From Caulobacter sp. (GTDB lineage Bacteria; Pseudomonadota; Alphaproteobacteria; Caulobacterales; Caulobacteraceae), in NCBI GenBank assembly GCA_028291265.1, contig JAQGIK010000073.1, positions 1 through 63,035 of the forward strand: 63,035 nucleotides of DNA, in the 5' to 3' direction. Both the position numbers and the translations under genes were made by a program. Under the pieces are notes generated by a model. That model ran no database searches, was not told the origin of the DNA, and worked only from the letters and a program-made list of their open reading frames with translations. Positions 45,067 through 53,174 of the stretch are shown one piece after another. Every line of letters starts with the position of its first letter. Within the stretch, counting starts at the first letter, position 1.

Positions 45067-45662
45067 CCAACGTCCTGATCGTCTTCTATTCCCGCGACGG
45101 CTCGGTCGAGACGCTGGCCAAGGCGGTGGCCGAGGGCGCCACGGCGGCGGGGGCCGAGGTCCGCATCCGCCGCGTCCGCGAACTGGTCGGCCCCGAGGTC
45201 ATGGCCTTCGTCCCTGGCTGGGCCGAGCGCGCCGAAGCGATGAACGCCGCCTACCCCGCGCCTTCGGCCGAGGACGCCGAATGGGCCGACGCCATCCTGC
45301 TGGGCTCACCCACCCGCTTCGGCGGCGCGTCGTCGGAACTGCGCGCCTGGCTCGAAAGCCTCGGCGCCCTCTGGTATTTCGGCAAGCTGCTCGGCAAGGC
45401 CGGCGGCGCCTTCACCTCGACCGCCAACCCGCACGGGGGGCAGGAGACGACGATCCTGTCGCTGTATTCGGCCATGGCGCACCTGGGGCTGATCATCGTC
45501 CCGACCGGCTACGGCGACCCGGCGCTGTTCGGGGCCGGCACGCCCTACGGGGCGTCCTCAACCTCCGGCGGGACGGCGACGCCGCCGACCCAGCAGGGCC
45601 TGGCGGTGGCGCGGTATCAGGGCAAGCGCACGGGCGAAGTGGCGGCGAAGCTGAGAGGCTAG
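45063..45662 (+). CDS. WrbA-type NAD(P)H:quinone oxidoreductase
   Basis: 199 residues, flavodoxin-like. FMN phosphate loop VLIVFYSRDGSVETLAKA, then LLGSPTRFGGASSELRAWL and FTSTANPHGGQETTILSLY, and GTPYGASSTSGG in the C-terminal part, all typical of WrbA. Two-electron reduction of quinones protects against redox cycling, fitting a pathway that yields a quinone or enone. Last gene of the VOC-CMD-OYE-WrbA operon; converges on the acyl-CoA synthetase. Confidence 0.92.
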   Translation: MTNVLIVFYSRDGSVETLAKAVAEGATAAGAEVRIRRVRELVGPEVMAFVPGWAERAEAMNAAYPAPSAEDAEWADAILLGSPTRFGGASSELRAWLESLGALWYFGKLLGKAGGAFTSTANPHGGQETTILSLYSAMAHLGLIIVPTGYGDPALFGAGTPYGASSTSGGTATPPTQQGLAVARYQGKRTGEVAAKLRG

Positions 45663-45674
45663 CCCGCTCGGGGG

Positions 45675-47213
45675 TCAGACCCGCTTGTCTTGGCCCTCCC
45701 ACCAGGGCGCGCGCAGTTCGGTTTTCAGCACCTTTCCCGCCGCGCTGCGCGGCAGCGGCGCGTCCAGCACCTGCAGGCTGCGCGGGGTCTTGTAGCCGGC
45801 GATCTCCGCCCGGCAGTGATCGGACAGACTTTCCAGGCTCAAACTCTCGCCGGCCTTCAGCACGACCACCGCATGCACCCGCTCGCCCCAGTGGGGATCG
45901 GGCACGCCGATGATGGCGCATTCGACGACCGCCGGATGCCGCGAGACCACGTTCTCGACCTCGATCGAGTAGACGTTCTCGCCGCCGCTGACGATCATGT
46001 CCTTGAACCGGTCGGTGATGTAGACGAAGCCCGCCTCGTCCATGAAGCCGGCGTCGCCCGACCACATCCAGCCATTCTTCAGCGCCGCCGCCGTCTCTTC
46101 CGGCCGGTTCCAGTAGCCCAGCATCATGTTGTCGCCCCGGCCGATGATCTCGCCCAGGGTGCAGCGCGGGACTTCGTTCCCCTCCGGATCGACGATCCTG
46201 ATCTCGTAGCCGTAGGCCGGCTGGCCGACCGATTTCATCTTCTCCGGATCGGCGCCGGGCCGGTGATGCTCGGCCTCCAGGAAGGTGTGGGCCCCCATCT
46301 CGGTCATGCCGAAACCCTGGACGAAGTCGACCGTCGGGAACCGCGCCCGGGCGACGTCGTAGGTGCCCAGCGGCATCGGCGCGCCGCCATAGCCCAGCAC
46401 CTTCAGGGCGTTGGCCGCGTCGCCCTTGGGGTGCCGCGCCAGGCGGTCGATCATGGCCGGCACCGTGAAGATATGGGTGATGCCCCAGCGCTCGATCAGG
46501 TCGAGCATGACGGTCTCGTCGAGCTTGCGGACGAAGACATGCGTGCCGCCGACCATGGTGGCCATGAAGGTGCCGATGTCGGCCAGATGGAACATCGGCG
46601 CCGAGTGCAGATTGACGATCGTATGGTCGACCTTCAGCGACATGGTCAGGTTGACCGCCTGGGCGGCCAGCGAGCGATGGCTGAGCATTACCCCCTTGGG
46701 CAGACCCGTGGTGCCGCCGGTGTAGAAGACGCCGGCTAGGTCCTCTGCCTTGCGCACCACCTCGGGCATGGCCGGACCGTTCGTCGCCAGATCCTCCAGC
46801 GGATGCCCGGCCGACGGATCGGCGCCGTCCATGGCCACCCAGACGCCGATGTCCGGCAGCTGGGGCTTGAGGAGGGCGATGGTCCCGGAGAACTCCTCGC
46901 CGAACAGCATGACCGTGGCCCCGGCGTCCTGCAGCTGGAAGCGGGTCTCGGCCGGGGCCAGGCGGGTGTTGAGCGGCACGATGGCCGCCCCGCTCCACAG
47001 GATGGCGAAGTAGGTCTCGTAGTAGGCGTCGCTGTTGTTGGCCAGCACGGCCACCCGGTCGCCGGGCTTGACGCCCAGGTCGCGCAGGGCGCCGGAGATG
47101 CGCGACACCCGTTCGTGGACCTGGGCCCAGGTGCGGACCCGCTCGCCGTCGATGGTGGCGATGGCGTCCGGGCGGACCAGGACCGCGCGGCCGAGGGTTT
47201 GGGTAAGACGCAT
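45675..47213 (-). CDS. Acyl-CoA synthetase (AMP-forming)
   Basis: 512 residues. ANL superfamily: P-loop YTGGTTGLPKGVML, acyl-site VQGFGMTEM, YITDRFKDMIVSGGENVYSIEVE with the hinge and the catalytic Lys in RSAAGKVLK. Activates a carboxylic acid with ATP and CoA. Starts 12 bases after the CoA-transferase stop, in one transcript. Together the two genes give alternative ways of forming the CoA thioester. Confidence 0.92.
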   Translation of the reverse strand: MRLTQTLGRAVLVRPDAIATIDGERVRTWAQVHERVSRISGALRDLGVKPGDRVAVLANNSDAYYETYFAILWSGAAIVPLNTRLAPAETRFQLQDAGATVMLFGEEFSGTIALLKPQLPDIGVWVAMDGADPSAGHPLEDLATNGPAMPEVVRKAEDLAGVFYTGGTTGLPKGVMLSHRSLAAQAVNLTMSLKVDHTIVNLHSAPMFHLADIGTFMATMVGGTHVFVRKLDETVMLDLIERWGITHIFTVPAMIDRLARHPKGDAANALKVLGYGGAPMPLGTYDVARARFPTVDFVQGFGMTEMGAHTFLEAEHHRPGADPEKMKSVGQPAYGYEIRIVDPEGNEVPRCTLGEIIGRGDNMMLGYWNRPEETAAALKNGWMWSGDAGFMDEAGFVYITDRFKDMIVSGGENVYSIEVENVVSRHPAVVECAIIGVPDPHWGERVHAVVVLKAGESLSLESLSDHCRAEIAGYKTPRSLQVLDAPLPRSAAGKVLKTELRAPWWEGQDKRV

Positions 47214-47225
47214 GGTATCCGATCC

Positions 47226-48413
47226 CTAGATGACGCCCGCGGTCTGAAGCCGCGTGATGTCCGCCGCATCCATCCCCAGTCGTTCGCCGAGGACCTCGAG
47301 GTTATGCTCGCCGACGCTCTGCGGCGCGATGCTGCGCACCGAGCCCGGCGTCGCCGACAGCTTGGGGAAGACGTTCTGCATCGTCAGGCCGGGGAAGCGC
47401 GGGTGGTCGGGCATCTCCACCAGCGCCTCGCGGGCCGCGAAGTGGGGATCGGTCAGCATGTCGGCCGGCTTGTAGATCCGTCCCGCCGGCACCCCGTGCT
47501 TGAGCATCAGCGCCTCCAGCCCCTCGACCGTCAGGGCGCGGGTCCAATTGGCGATGAGGTCGTCCAGCCCTGTCTGGTTCGCGCCCCGCGCCGCATGGCT
47601 GTCATAGCGCGGATCGTCGATCAGCTCGGGCCGGCCCATGGCCTCGCAAAGACGGCGGAAGACGCCTTCGCCATTGGCCCCGATCAGGTATTCCCCGTCG
47701 CTGCAGGGATAGACGTTTGACGGCGCGATGCCGGGCAGGATGGCCCCGGACCGCTGACGGCTGACGCCGGTGGCCGTGTACTCCGGGACCAGACTTTCCA
47801 TGACCTGCAGCACCGCCTCATAGAGGGCCGAATCCACCACCTGCCCCTGCCCCGTCGCATCGCGGTGGCGCAGCGCCGCCAGGGCGCCGATGCAGCCGTA
47901 GGTCGCCGCCAGAGCGTCGCCGATGGAGACCCCCATGCGCGACGGCGGCCGGTCCGGCTCGCCGACAATGTTGCGCCAGCCGCCCATGGCCTCGCCGATG
48001 CCGCCGAACCCGGCGCGGTCGGAGTAAGGTCCGGTCTGGCCGTAGCCCGACATGCGCACGACGATCAGGCCGGGATTACTCTGGTGCAGGCGGTCGGGGC
48101 CCAGGCCCCAGCCCTCCAAGGTGCCGGGCCGGAAATTCTCGATCAGCACATCGGCGCCGTCGATCAGCCGCCGGGCCAGGTCCTGGCCTTCGGGCTTGCG
48201 CAGGTCGATGGAGACAGACTTCTTGTTGCGGGCGATGACCTCCCACCAGACCGGCGCCCCCTGACCCCAGGCCCGCATCGGGTCGCCGACCTCGGGCGGC
48301 TCGATCTTGATGACGGTGGCGCCCATGTCGCCGAGCAGCTGGCCGCAGAACGGCCCGGCGATCAGCTGGCCGGTCTCGACCACGATCAGCCCCTTCAACG
48401 GCCCATCCGACAT
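47226..48413 (-). CDS. CaiB/BaiF family CoA-transferase
   Basis: 395 residues. Class III CoA-transferase: GPLKGLIVVETGQLIAGPFCGQLLGDMGATVIKIEPPEVGDPMR, NKKSVSIDLRKPEGQ, RMSGYGQTGPYSDRAGFGGIGEAMGG and the catalytic Asp region GVSIGDALAATYG. ATG 48413 chosen because the conserved N-terminus begins there. A cluster operator lies 52 bases upstream. Leads the two-gene unit with the acyl-CoA synthetase. Confidence 0.93.
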   Translation of the reverse strand: MSDGPLKGLIVVETGQLIAGPFCGQLLGDMGATVIKIEPPEVGDPMRAWGQGAPVWWEVIARNKKSVSIDLRKPEGQDLARRLIDGADVLIENFRPGTLEGWGLGPDRLHQSNPGLIVVRMSGYGQTGPYSDRAGFGGIGEAMGGWRNIVGEPDRPPSRMGVSIGDALAATYGCIGALAALRHRDATGQGQVVDSALYEAVLQVMESLVPEYTATGVSRQRSGAILPGIAPSNVYPCSDGEYLIGANGEGVFRRLCEAMGRPELIDDPRYDSHAARGANQTGLDDLIANWTRALTVEGLEALMLKHGVPAGRIYKPADMLTDPHFAAREALVEMPDHPRFPGLTMQNVFPKLSATPGSVRSIAPQSVGEHNLEVLGERLGMDAADITRLQTAGVI

Positions 48414-48464
48414 CGCGCGCTTCCCCTTATCTGTTTTGGGTAGGCGTAATCCGTCGTCGCTTTT

Positions 48465-48481
48465 TGTCAACTAAATTGATG
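48465..48481. promoter_or_regulatory. Cluster operator, TGTCA-N7-TGACG type, site 6
   Basis: TGTCA-ACTAAAT-TGATG. Leftward it reads CATCAATTTAGTTGACA, with TTGACA as -35 for the CoA-transferase. The site overlaps the last codons and stop of the upstream AGE-type gene (stop at 48467). Confidence 0.6.
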
Positions 48482-49684
48482 TTTTTTGAGACTGCCCGCC
48501 ACGCTCCCCGCTAGCGGCAGACCCGGGATCAGCACTGCCTGGAAGGCGTGATAGACGTCGGGCTTGCCCGCCCAGACGCCCGCCACCGGATGCAGCCGCG
48601 TGTCCAGTTCATGGCGCCAGCTGCCGCGCTCCCGGTCGATCAGATGGCCGGCGGCGAAGGCCCAGCTCCGGCGATACCAGTCTTCGTAAAGCCCCTCGCC
48701 CGTCGCTTCCTGCAAGGTGGCCGCCGCCGCGATGGCCTCGGTGACCACCCAGTGCAGCCGCCGCTCGACGCAGGGCCGGCCATCGGCGTGGGTGGTGTAG
48801 ACGAAGCCGCCCGGCTCGGCCCAGCCCTCGGCGGTGGCCCGGGCGAACAGCTGGGCGGCCGCCTCCATCAGCCAGGCGGGCGAATCGGCCAGCCGGACCC
48901 GCAGGCCGATCAGCAGCCGCGCCCATTCGAGGCCATGGCCGGGGGTGATGCCGTAGGGCCGGAACGGATGGTCGGGATTGTCGGCGTTGTAGTCGGGCAG
49001 CGGCGTCCAGGCCGTATCGAAATGCTCGGCCACCCGCCAGCCGTTGGCCCTTGCGACGCCGTCGATCAGGCGCTCGGCGATCCGCAGGGCACGCTGGGCC
49101 CAAAGCTCGTCATCCAGCGCCTCGGAGGCGGCGAGGAAGGCCTCGACCATATGCATGTTGGCGTTGGCGCCGCGGTAGGCCTCGCAGGTCGACCAGTCGC
49201 GATCCCAGGCTTCGCAGACGGCGCCTTCGTCCTCGCGCCAGAACCGGCGGGCGACAGTGTCGAGCGCCGCGCGCAGGGCTTGCCGCGCGCCCGGACGGCC
49301 GGCCTGTGTCGCGCTCGACAGGGCCAGGATGACGAAGGCCGATCCGTAGGCCTCCTTGTCCGTCCGGACAGGCCCGTCCGGCCCGACCTCGGCGAACCAG
49401 CCGCCGTGTTCGGGGTCGGCGAAGTCTTCCAGCAGCGCCTTGACGCCGTGCTCGCAGAGCGCCCCCGCGCCCGGATAGCCGAGCATGTCCGCCAAGGCGA
49501 AGACGTGGGTGAAGCGGGCGTTGATCCAGAGGGCTCTCGGACGGTCCGGCTCCACCCGCCCGTCGGCGTCCAGCCAGCCGAAACCCCGGTCGAGCCGCGC
49601 GCCGAGCGCGAAGGCGTAGAGCCGCTGCGCCTCGGCCTCGAGCCAGGCGCGATGCGACCCGGCGCTGCGCGGGCCGTCGACCAT
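48467..49684 (-). CDS. AGE family epimerase/isomerase
   Basis: 405 residues, (alpha/alpha)6 barrel of the N-acylglucosamine 2-epimerase family. Landmarks are RALWINARFTHVFALADMLG, YGSAFVILALSSA, CEAYRGANANMHMVEAFLAA, FDTAWTPLPDYNADNPDHPF, PYGITPGHGLEWARLLIGL and RRLHWVVTEAIAAAA, with catalytic His candidates in the last two. It could be a mannose or mannobiose 2-epimerase. Start ATG 49684 overlaps the beta-mannosidase stop by one base, supporting a mannoside pathway. Confidence 0.88.
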   Translation of the reverse strand: MVDGPRSAGSHRAWLEAEAQRLYAFALGARLDRGFGWLDADGRVEPDRPRALWINARFTHVFALADMLGYPGAGALCEHGVKALLEDFADPEHGGWFAEVGPDGPVRTDKEAYGSAFVILALSSATQAGRPGARQALRAALDTVARRFWREDEGAVCEAWDRDWSTCEAYRGANANMHMVEAFLAASEALDDELWAQRALRIAERLIDGVARANGWRVAEHFDTAWTPLPDYNADNPDHPFRPYGITPGHGLEWARLLIGLRVRLADSPAWLMEAAAQLFARATAEGWAEPGGFVYTTHADGRPCVERRLHWVVTEAIAAAATLQEATGEGLYEDWYRRSWAFAAGHLIDRERGSWRHELDTRLHPVAGVWAGKPDVYHAFQAVLIPGLPLAGSVAGSLKKHQFS

Positions 49685-52182
49685 CAACGCGGCGTCCAGG
49701 ACCGCACCGCGAGGTCGTGCGGGCTCACGGCGCTGGCGGCGGTGACCCGCACCGACCGGGACTCGCCGGCGGCGAGGTCGAAGTAGTTGTCGTCGAACCG
49801 CAGGTCCGGCCGGTCGGAAACCAGGTGGACGAACGGCGCATAGGCCTGGGCCGAGATGTCCAGGCGCAGGACGTCGGGCGCGATCCGGGTGATGGCCATG
49901 GACAGCTTCGGATCTCGGCTCATCGGCAATCGGGAGATCGGCACGGGCAGCAGCCGGTTGGCCTCGAACGCCCCTTCGGCTGACGAAACCCGCAGAACCT
50001 GAGCCGGGTCGCGGGGCGTCGGGCCGGACCAGGGCCGGGCATGGCCGCCGGCCGGCGCCGCGTAGGCCACCGTCTCGCGCCAGACCGTCTTTCCGTCGAG
50101 GCTTTCCAACGCCACCACCGCCTCGCCGTTGATCGGCGCCAGGGTGTCGTTGGTGATCCACAGCTCCACCTGACCGTCGGCCTCCTTGAAGGAGGCCAGC
50201 ACCGGCGCGAAGGCGCGACGGACGGCGTGGTAGGCGGCCTTCTCGACGCCGTCGAAGTCGATCAGGCTCCAGCTGACACAGGGCCAGCAGTCGTTGAGCT
50301 GCCAGAGCAGGGCCCCGGCGCAATGGGGGTTGCGGCGTCGGAAATGCTCGATGCCGAACTTCAGGCCCTCGGCCTGGGTCCACTGGGTGAAGTCGACGTA
50401 CTGCTCCAGCGTATCCGGCAGGCCGGTGACCGGGGTCATCAGGGCGTTGGCCTTGCGCGCCTCGTCCTTGATCCGCTCGAGGAAGCCGGGGCTTTCGATC
50501 TCGAGGTCGCCGGGGTCCATCCACCGCTTCAGGGTGGCCAGGGCCGGGGCGGCCTGGATGCCGAACTCGCTGATGAACCGGCCCATGTCCTCGGCGTAGC
50601 GGGTGTAGGCCATGCCCTCCGGAGTCGAGTCGTAGGCCCCGACCATGAGGTCGCCCGGCACCGGCGGCAGGCCGTGCCAGACGGTCCAGTCGTGCACGTC
50701 GCCGGCCCGCATGCTGTTGGGGTGGGCGCCGCCCCAGGGGCTGCCCGGCCAGTAGGGCGCCGACGGGTCCAGGCGCCCGAGCAGGGTCGGGAAGAGCTCG
50801 TCGTAGAGGGCGGCGCCGGACAGCGGCGCCTTGTCGCCGGTCATGTCGGCGGCGAAGCGGTGAATGGCCTGGTTCTCGTTGTTGCCGCACCACAGGGCCA
50901 GACAGGCGTGGTGGCGCAGGCGGCGCACCTGGTCCTCGACCTCGCGGGCGACCGAGGCGGCGAAGTCGCCGTCCTCCGGATAGGGCGCGCAGGCGAACAT
51001 GAAGTCCTGCCAGACGAGCAGGCCAAGCCGGTCGCAGAGGTCGTAGAACAGGTCCGGCTCGTAGACGCCGCCGCCCCAGATCCGGATCATGTTCATGTTG
51101 GCGGCGGCGCTCTGGGCGACCAGCCGCTCGTAGGCGGCCGGGTCGAGGTCGCCGACGAAGGAGGTGGCCGGGATCCAGCAGGCGCCCTTGGCGAAGATCG
51201 GCACGCCGTTGAGCACGAAGCGGAAGAAGGTCGTCCCCGGCTCGTCCGGGTCGGGCGACTGGTCGAGGCCGATGGTGCGCAGGCCGACGGTGTGACGGAC
51301 CTCGTCCAGCAGCCGCTCGCCCTCGAACAGGCGGACGGCGAGGCCGTAGAGAGGCTGGCCGCCGAGGTCGGCGGTCCACCAGAGCTGCGGGTTGTCGAGG
51401 TCGATGCCGAGCTCGGCGACGGCGGGTCCGTTGTAGACGAAGACGGAGTCGCCGGCCGGATCGGCCAGTGCGATCTCGATCCGGGCCGCTGCGGTCTCAA
51501 TGCCTTCGAGGCCGAGATGGACAACAGCATGCGCCCGGTCCGTCGAGGCTTCGGTGGTGACGAAGCGGACGTCGGCCAGGCGGGGCTTGTTGCGCACCAT
51601 GATGGAAGCGGGTTGCCAGATCCCGACCGTCGGCAGATCGGGGCCCCAGTCCCAGCCCCAGCCGAACTGGGCCTTGCGCATCAGGTTGCGCTTCGAGCGG
51701 CTGATGCGGTCGACAAAGCCACCGAACGGCGGCGTCTCGGGCGGCAGGTCGGCCAGGGCGGTTGGGGTGAAGCGGATCGCCAGGCGATGGGTCTCGCCGG
51801 GCCGGAGCGCGGCGCCGACGTCGAAGACATGGCGGCGGAACATGTTGTCGGTGCGGCCGATCAGGGCGCCGTCGAGGTAGATGTCGGCGAAGGTGTCGAG
51901 GCCTTCGAAGACCAACTCTGTGAGCTGGTCCTCATCCCGGGCCGGCGCCTGGAAGCCCGTGCGCCACCACCATTCCCGGTCGCGCACCCAGGCCGCGGCC
52001 GCCTCGTTGCGGCCTTGGAAGGGATGGGCCAGCCGGCCGGCCTCGACCAGGGCCTGATAGGTGTCGGCCGGCGCGTGGACGGCGATCCAGCCCGGCGACT
52101 CGTCCTCGGCCGCGCGGTCCGAACCGGGATCGAAGTCCCGGATCTCCCAGCGCTCCAGACCGACCGTTTCGAGATGGGTCAT
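49684..52182 (-). CDS. Beta-mannosidase, GH2 family
   Basis: 832 residues. Retaining glycosidase with N-terminal jelly-roll (EWWWRTGFQAPA), Ig-like and TIM-barrel domains. Acid/base Glu436 lies in WCGNNENQ and nucleophile Glu539 in FISEFGIQ, the GH2 mannosidase pattern, supported by GWGWDWGPDLPTVG and IRIWGGGVYEPD. No signal peptide, so it acts on imported mannosides in the cytoplasm. Coupled to the upstream hydrolase (ATGA overlap) and to the downstream epimerase. Confidence 0.93.
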   Translation of the reverse strand: MTHLETVGLERWEIRDFDPGSDRAAEDESPGWIAVHAPADTYQALVEAGRLAHPFQGRNEAAAAWVRDREWWWRTGFQAPARDEDQLTELVFEGLDTFADIYLDGALIGRTDNMFRRHVFDVGAALRPGETHRLAIRFTPTALADLPPETPPFGGFVDRISRSKRNLMRKAQFGWGWDWGPDLPTVGIWQPASIMVRNKPRLADVRFVTTEASTDRAHAVVHLGLEGIETAAARIEIALADPAGDSVFVYNGPAVAELGIDLDNPQLWWTADLGGQPLYGLAVRLFEGERLLDEVRHTVGLRTIGLDQSPDPDEPGTTFFRFVLNGVPIFAKGACWIPATSFVGDLDPAAYERLVAQSAAANMNMIRIWGGGVYEPDLFYDLCDRLGLLVWQDFMFACAPYPEDGDFAASVAREVEDQVRRLRHHACLALWCGNNENQAIHRFAADMTGDKAPLSGAALYDELFPTLLGRLDPSAPYWPGSPWGGAHPNSMRAGDVHDWTVWHGLPPVPGDLMVGAYDSTPEGMAYTRYAEDMGRFISEFGIQAAPALATLKRWMDPGDLEIESPGFLERIKDEARKANALMTPVTGLPDTLEQYVDFTQWTQAEGLKFGIEHFRRRNPHCAGALLWQLNDCWPCVSWSLIDFDGVEKAAYHAVRRAFAPVLASFKEADGQVELWITNDTLAPINGEAVVALESLDGKTVWRETVAYAAPAGGHARPWSGPTPRDPAQVLRVSSAEGAFEANRLLPVPISRLPMSRDPKLSMAITRIAPDVLRLDISAQAYAPFVHLVSDRPDLRFDDNYFDLAAGESRSVRVTAASAVSPHDLAVRSWTPR

Positions 52183-52979
52183 CGCCTGGCTTCAACCTCG
52201 GTGATGAAGGCGTCGACGACCCGGTTGGCCTCCTCGCCGGCGCCGACGAAGTAGTTGTGGCCGATGTCCTGGAAGGTGACCAGTTTCGCCCCGGGAATCA
52301 TCTCCGCCAGCCGCTTGCCGGCCTCGTAGGGCACGGCCAGGTCCTGGGTTCCGTGCAGCACGAGGGCCGGCGGCTTCAACGCCGCGACGTCGGCCGGATC
52401 GACCGCGTAGTCGCGGATCGCGAAATGCTGGGCAAGCACGCCGGTGGCCGAATAGGGGTCTCTGGCAAGCATGGCCATGTCGCGGGCGATGGCCTCGTCC
52501 GGGGCGGCGTCGCCATACCCGTCCTTGAACTTGCTTGAGCCCAGCAGCTTCAGGATCGCCGGCGGCAGCCGGTAGAGGATGTTGACCAGCCAGGACCCTT
52601 TCCGCGAGATCACTTCGGTCTTGGCCGTCGTGCAGCCGAGGATCACCGAGCGGGTGCGCTCCGGATGGCGGAGGGCGAACTCCAGGGCGATGCCGCCGCC
52701 CATCGAGACGCCGTAGACGTGGGCGCTGTCGACCCCGGCCGCGTCGAGCACGGCGAGGGCGTCTGCGGTCATCGCCGCGACGCTGGTCGGCCGACGGCTG
52801 TCGCTCTTGCCGGTGCCGTTATTGTCGAAGGAAATCAGCCGGTAACGGCCGCCCAGCCTCTCGAAGGCCGGATACCACATGGCCGAGCTGTAGCGGTGGC
52901 CCATGATCAGCAGGATGGGCGTGCCCTGACCCCTGTCGTCCCAGGCGATACGCACGCCGCCGCGGTCCAGAACCGGCAT
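52179..52979 (-). CDS. Alpha/beta hydrolase
   Basis: 266 residues. Nucleophile elbow YGVSMGGG (Ser92), acid in HGTQDLAVP, His in DIGHNYF; N-terminal GTPILLIMGHRYSSAMW. A small-molecule esterase type. First gene of the leftward hydrolase-mannosidase-epimerase unit; an acetyl or acyl esterase role on decorated mannosides is possible. ATG 52979 is chosen; the open frame upstream is not homologous. A long imperfect palindrome (53057-53094) lies between it and the divergent TonB receptor. Confidence 0.88.
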   Translation of the reverse strand: MPVLDRGGVRIAWDDRGQGTPILLIMGHRYSSAMWYPAFERLGGRYRLISFDNNGTGKSDSRRPTSVAAMTADALAVLDAAGVDSAHVYGVSMGGGIALEFALRHPERTRSVILGCTTAKTEVISRKGSWLVNILYRLPPAILKLLGSSKFKDGYGDAAPDEAIARDMAMLARDPYSATGVLAQHFAIRDYAVDPADVAALKPPALVLHGTQDLAVPYEAGKRLAEMIPGAKLVTFQDIGHNYFVGAGEEANRVVDAFITEVEARR

Positions 52980-53056
52980 CAAATCCTCCCGATGTCCCGC
53001 GGCTTCTAACCCCGATGGCCGCTTCCGGGCAGAACTCTTTGGCGCCTGCGGCGGAT

Positions 53057-53094
53057 CGTCAAGATGTTTATTTGCGAATAAATAAATGTTGACG
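53057..53094. promoter_or_regulatory. Candidate operator between mannosidase unit and TonB receptor
   Basis: Outer arms CGTCAA (53057-53062) and TTGACG (53089-53094), inner perfect arms TTTATT / AATAAA (53067-53082) around TGCG. An AT-rich island in a GC-rich region, 78 bases upstream of the leftward start and 81 upstream of the receptor. Confidence 0.55.
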
Positions 53095-53174
53095 AGGTGG
53101 CGGTTCAGTGAAAATCCTCTGGCCCATGGCGACCAAGATCGCCGGGAGGAATTGCTTTCACAGGGGGACCCCTC

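Noticed and set aside
48467..51379. 970-codon frame joining the AGE gene to sequence inside the mannosidase gene
   Set aside because: The upstream part is an out-of-frame reading of beta-mannosidase; the AGE protein starts cleanly at 49684.
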